From assembly GCA_022865905.1 (NCBI GenBank), contig JALHUM010000328.1:1-33453 (forward strand): a DNA stretch of 33,453 nt. Direction: 5' to 3'. The translations under genes were made by a program, and so were the position numbers. This DNA is from Anaerolineales bacterium (GTDB lineage: Bacteria; Chloroflexota; Anaerolineae; Anaerolineales; Villigracilaceae). The notes below the pieces were generated by a model. That model was not told where the DNA came from and searched no databases. It saw only the letters and a list, made by a program, of their open reading frames with translations. Below are positions 31,464 through 33,453 of the stretch, piece by piece. Each line of letters begins with the position of its first letter. Positions within the stretch are counted from its first letter, which is position 1.

Positions 31464-31546
31464 GTCGCTGATTCCTCCGTTACAATTTTACTGCGCTTTG
31501 GCTGATTTAACATAACCGCCGAGAGCCTGAATGGTCTCGGCGGTCT

Positions 31547-31567
31547 CAGTCGGGGTGGGCGGACTCG
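31547..31567 (-). repeat. Duplicated tRNA-Pro 3' end
   Basis: The 21 bp CAGTCGGGGTGGGCGGACTC+G is an exact copy of 31631-31651, the 3' flank, acceptor strand and T-arm of tRNA-Pro, 84 bp downstream of the original (minus strand sense). Identity stops inside the T-loop. Between the copies lie small hairpins (AATCCCCGAAGGGGAAA near 31582). Confidence 0.85.
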
Positions 31568-31633
31568 TTGAGCCCGTAGGGCGAAATCCCCGAAGGGGAA
31601 ACCGCAGACCACCTCCTTCGGCGGCGAAAGCAG

Positions 31634-31706
31634 TCGGGGTGGGCGGACTCGAACCGCCGACCACCGCGTCCCAAACGCGGTGCGCTGCCAACTGCGCTAC
31701 ACCCCG
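31634..31706 (-). tRNA. tRNA-Pro (TGG)
   Basis: The minus strand folds completely: acceptor CGGGGTG/CACCCCG, D-arm GCGC/GCGC, anticodon stem CCGCG/CGCGG with loop TTTGGGA (anticodon TGG), T-arm GGCGG-TTCGAGT-CCGCC, discriminator A, no encoded CCA. A promoter TTGACT (31745-31740), 18 nt, TATACT (31721-31716) lies directly upstream and overlaps the 5' end of the divergent esterase gene. Confidence 0.95.
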
Positions 31707-31730
31707 GCGGATGTGAGTATAATGCGAACT

Positions 31731-32612
31731 ATGCGTGGAAGTCAAGCGGCTCTTGTACTTGTTTCAGCGGTTCTTGCCGGACTTTCAGCCTGCGCGCCGG
31801 TTGTGACGCCGACTCTCCCCGTTACTTTTTCACCCTCCCCCCTTGTCTCGCCGGTTTCTCCAACCTCCGCGCCCTTGCCCCTTTTCACCCCCTCTCCTAT
31901 GACCGATTGTCTCGCCATCCCTGCTCAGGTCGAGACCGATAGCCTGCCCAGCCAGAGCCTGGCAGAGACGTTGGAATTCATCATCTACTTGCCGCCTTGT
32001 TACGATGAGCATGTCAGCCAGCATTATCCCGTGCTTTATCTTTTACACGGCCAGACCTATACCAACGACCAGTGGGTGCGCCTCGGCGCGCCTGCCACCG
32101 CTGACCGGTTGATCGCGGCAGGTGATGCGCCGCCGTTCATCATCGTCATGCCCCACGACCCCTCATGGAAGCAGCCGACCGAGTACGGCTTTGCCGAGGC
32201 CTTGACCGAGGAACTGATCCCCTACGTGGATGCCCATTATCGCACCATCGCCTCCCGCGAGCAGCGCGCCATCGGCGGGCTTTCGCGCGGCGCGGGCTGG
32301 GCCATCCATTTTGGCCTGACCCGACCAGACCTGTTCGGCGCGTTCGGCGCGCACTCGCCGGTCGTCTTCTGGACCGACGGGCCGCATCTCGGCGAATGGC
32401 TGAAAGCCATCCCGCCCGAATCCCTGCCGCGTATCTACCTCGACATCGGCGACAACGACCGCGAGTTGGAAACCGCGCTCGAGCTGGAAGATATCCTCGA
32501 TCAGCAGAACATCCCCCACGAATGGCATCTGTATCCCGGTTTCCACGAGGAGTCCTACTGGCAGGCGCACGTGGAGGAATACCTGCGCTGGTATGCGGCA
32601 GAGTGGCATTGA
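31731..32612 (+). CDS. Putative esterase (PF00756 type), lipoprotein
   Basis: The protein is 293 aa from ATG 31731. TATAAT at 31718-31723 would start transcription at about 31730-31731, so the message may be leaderless at this ATG; an ATG at 31722 overlaps the -10. Residues 1-20 are a signal peptide with lipobox LSAC (Cys21), then a long Pro/Ser/Thr linker. The hydrolase domain has YPVLYLLHGQTY, the nucleophile in GGLSRGAG, Asp in DIGDNDRE and His in GFHEESYW, typical of the esterase D/antigen 85-like family. It probably acts on ester-linked substrates outside the cell, for example siderophores or plant polysaccharide esters; the substrate is unknown. Confidence 0.85.
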   Translation: MRGSQAALVLVSAVLAGLSACAPVVTPTLPVTFSPSPLVSPVSPTSAPLPLFTPSPMTDCLAIPAQVETDSLPSQSLAETLEFIIYLPPCYDEHVSQHYPVLYLLHGQTYTNDQWVRLGAPATADRLIAAGDAPPFIIVMPHDPSWKQPTEYGFAEALTEELIPYVDAHYRTIASREQRAIGGLSRGAGWAIHFGLTRPDLFGAFGAHSPVVFWTDGPHLGEWLKAIPPESLPRIYLDIGDNDRELETALELEDILDQQNIPHEWHLYPGFHEESYWQAHVEEYLRWYAAEWH

Positions 32613-32629
32613 AAAGTTGATTGACGGAG

Positions 32630-32651
32630 TCCAACGTCTCCCGACGTTGGA
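32630..32651 (+). terminator. Hairpin after the esterase gene
   Basis: TCCAACGTC and GACGTTGGA form a perfect 9 bp stem around TCCC, 18 bp past the esterase stop. Only a weak T-rich stretch (ATAGTTT) follows, so it may be a terminator or a 3' stabilising hairpin. Confidence 0.5.
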
Positions 32652-32710
32652 ATAGTTTGGCGGAGATTCAAGAGCATATACACCAGGAACATCGTCCGTG
32701 ATGTCATATA

Positions 32711-32719
32711 TGATATAAT
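32711..32719 (+). promoter_or_regulatory. Extended -10 promoter of the DUF433 gene
   Basis: TGATATAAT matches the extended -10 pattern TGnTATAAT; no good -35 is present. It lies 25 bp before the ATG, just ahead of the AAGGA ribosome site. An overlapping ATATATGATATAAT stretch could serve autoregulation by the RHH domain. Confidence 0.5.
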
Positions 32720-32744
32720 TACCATGAGACAAGGAACCTAAAAT

Positions 32745-33143
32745 ATGACACGCTATGCCCTGAACTTACCATTCAACCTGAAACGCGAAGCGGAAGATTG
32801 GGCCTCGCGCCAGGGGGTTTCTCTAAACCAGTTCATCATGTGGTCGGTCTCGGAAAAAGTCGCTTCCCTGCGCCAGCAATTGGATGATCCCAATTTTCCG
32901 GGCATCACCTACCGGCGCGGGGCGTCGGGCTGGGTGACGCCTGTGATACGCGGAACCGGGATCCGCGTGCAAACCATTGCTGTCGCTGTGGAACAGTTGA
33001 AAGCCACGCCCGAGGAGGTCGCCGCGCAATATCCGCTGGAATTTTCACAGGTGAAGGAAGCCCTGGCCTTTTACCAGGCTCACCGCGCCGAAATTGACGC
33101 CAACATCCGTTACGAAAACGAACTGGAAAACCAGCGTGACTAA
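32745..33143 (+). CDS. Antitoxin-like protein: RHH domain fused to DUF433
   Basis: This 132 aa protein has an N-terminal ribbon-helix-helix type segment (residues about 4-45: YALNLPFNLKREAEDWASRQ, GVSLNQFIMWSVSEKV), as in DNA-binding antitoxins. A DUF433 domain (about 50-115) follows: FPGITYRRGA, PVIRGTGIRVQTIAVAVEQL and PEEVAAQYPLEFSQVKEALAFY. DUF433 proteins regularly pair with DUF5615 PIN-like toxins, and one follows here with an 8 nt overlap. Most DUF433 antitoxins are about 75 aa; the added RHH would let it bind its own promoter. AAGGA precedes the ATG. Confidence 0.88.
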   Translation: MTRYALNLPFNLKREAEDWASRQGVSLNQFIMWSVSEKVASLRQQLDDPNFPGITYRRGASGWVTPVIRGTGIRVQTIAVAVEQLKATPEEVAAQYPLEFSQVKEALAFYQAHRAEIDANIRYENELENQRD

Positions 33144-33453
33144 ACCGCGCCTGCACCTGGATGCGGACACATCCGATGCTGTGCTGGCCGATGCTCTTCG
33201 GAAACGCGGCCATGATGTAACCCTTACCCCCAACGAGTGGATGCCGCTGGATGCGCATGATGATGTGCAATTGCTGGGCGCAACAGCGCAGGGACGCTGT
33301 ATTTTCACCTTTAATGCGCGTGATTACGTTTCGCTGGCGAAGCGCTACCCCCACCACGGTGGGATCATTATCTCTTCCCAACAACCTATGCCCGAACTGC
33401 TCAAAGCGCTTGACACGCTCTTGTCCGAGACTGAAGCGGACGGCTGGCCGGGA
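33136..33453 (+). CDS. DUF5615 PIN-like toxin, cut by the window end
   Basis: At least 106 codons from GTG 33136, which overlaps the stop of the DUF433 gene; the frame is still open at the window end. It has the acid residues of DUF5615 PIN-like proteins: Asp in LHLDADTSDAV, LRKRGHDVTLTPNEW, then GRCIFTFNARDYVSLA with the C-terminal Asp, and HHGGIIISSQQ. Such proteins are predicted RNases neutralised by the DUF433 partner. The first motif reads LDAD where many members have LDED or LDEN; the other positions look intact. Confidence 0.85.
   Translation, partial: MTKPRLHLDADTSDAVLADALRKRGHDVTLTPNEWMPLDAHDDVQLLGATAQGRCIFTFNARDYVSLAKRYPHHGGIIISSQQPMPELLKALDTLLSETEADGWPG

Overview
The window looks like a chromosomal segment of an uncultivated Chloroflexota bacterium, probably Anaerolineae-like. 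This is inferred from family resemblance, moderate-to-high GC, the many short GC-rich palindromic repeats, and the gene set (YgiT-type zinc finger protein, DUF2207-like protein with a Cys-Ala tail, twin PqqD/radical-SAM proteins, DUF433/DUF5615 pair). No rRNA or marker gene is present, so the assignment is tentative.

Layout. (1) 207-3665: a very large GH94-like sugar-active protein. (2) 3858-5866: an AT-rich patch on the minus strand with a three-gene cassette (TIGR04255 family protein, HicB-like protein, small HicA-like protein), its own terminator, and a broken excisionase-type HTH gene. (3) 5933-18589: a 12.6 kb segment bounded by two same-orientation tRNA-Glu(TTC) genes. It carries a transglutaminase remnant, a sugar ABC transporter (binding protein, single-domain ATPase, permease; minus strand) and a divergent L-arabinose operon (LacI-type regulator, zinc dehydrogenase, araB, araD, araA, mutarotase-like protein; plus strand). 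A dead araA fused to the tail of another gene sits between the regulator and the dehydrogenase. Near the right tRNA lie two partial tRNA-Glu copies and a 4 x 23 bp repeat array. (4) 18789-24452: mostly housekeeping genes on the minus strand (deoC, lepB, a methyltransferase, a tyrosine/dual-specificity phosphatase, prs, an ICMT-like methyltransferase). (5) 24474-31463: a minus-strand block centred on a radical SAM/SPASM enzyme, a paralogue that has lost every Fe-S cysteine, two PAS-like proteins, and a membrane protein ending in seven alternating Ala-Cys residues. (6) 31634-33453: tRNA-Pro with a duplicated 3' end, a divergent esterase lipoprotein, and an RHH-DUF433/DUF5615 toxin-antitoxin-like pair cut by the window end.

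How the genes work together. In the arabinose segment the sugar is imported by the ABC transporter, isomerised (AraA), phosphorylated (AraB) and epimerised (AraD) to D-xylulose 5-phosphate. A perfect 14 bp inverted repeat overlaps the lacI promoter, and related half-sites follow the strong transporter promoter, so one LacI-type repressor probably controls both arms.

The best candidate for an undescribed system is region 5. A radical SAM enzyme with a PqqD-like recognition domain, plus a catalytically dead twin, sits immediately downstream of a membrane protein whose cytosolic tail is an Ala-Cys repeat. This suggests post-translational crosslinking of a protein tail. The second candidate is the TIGR04255/HicB-like/HicA-like cassette.
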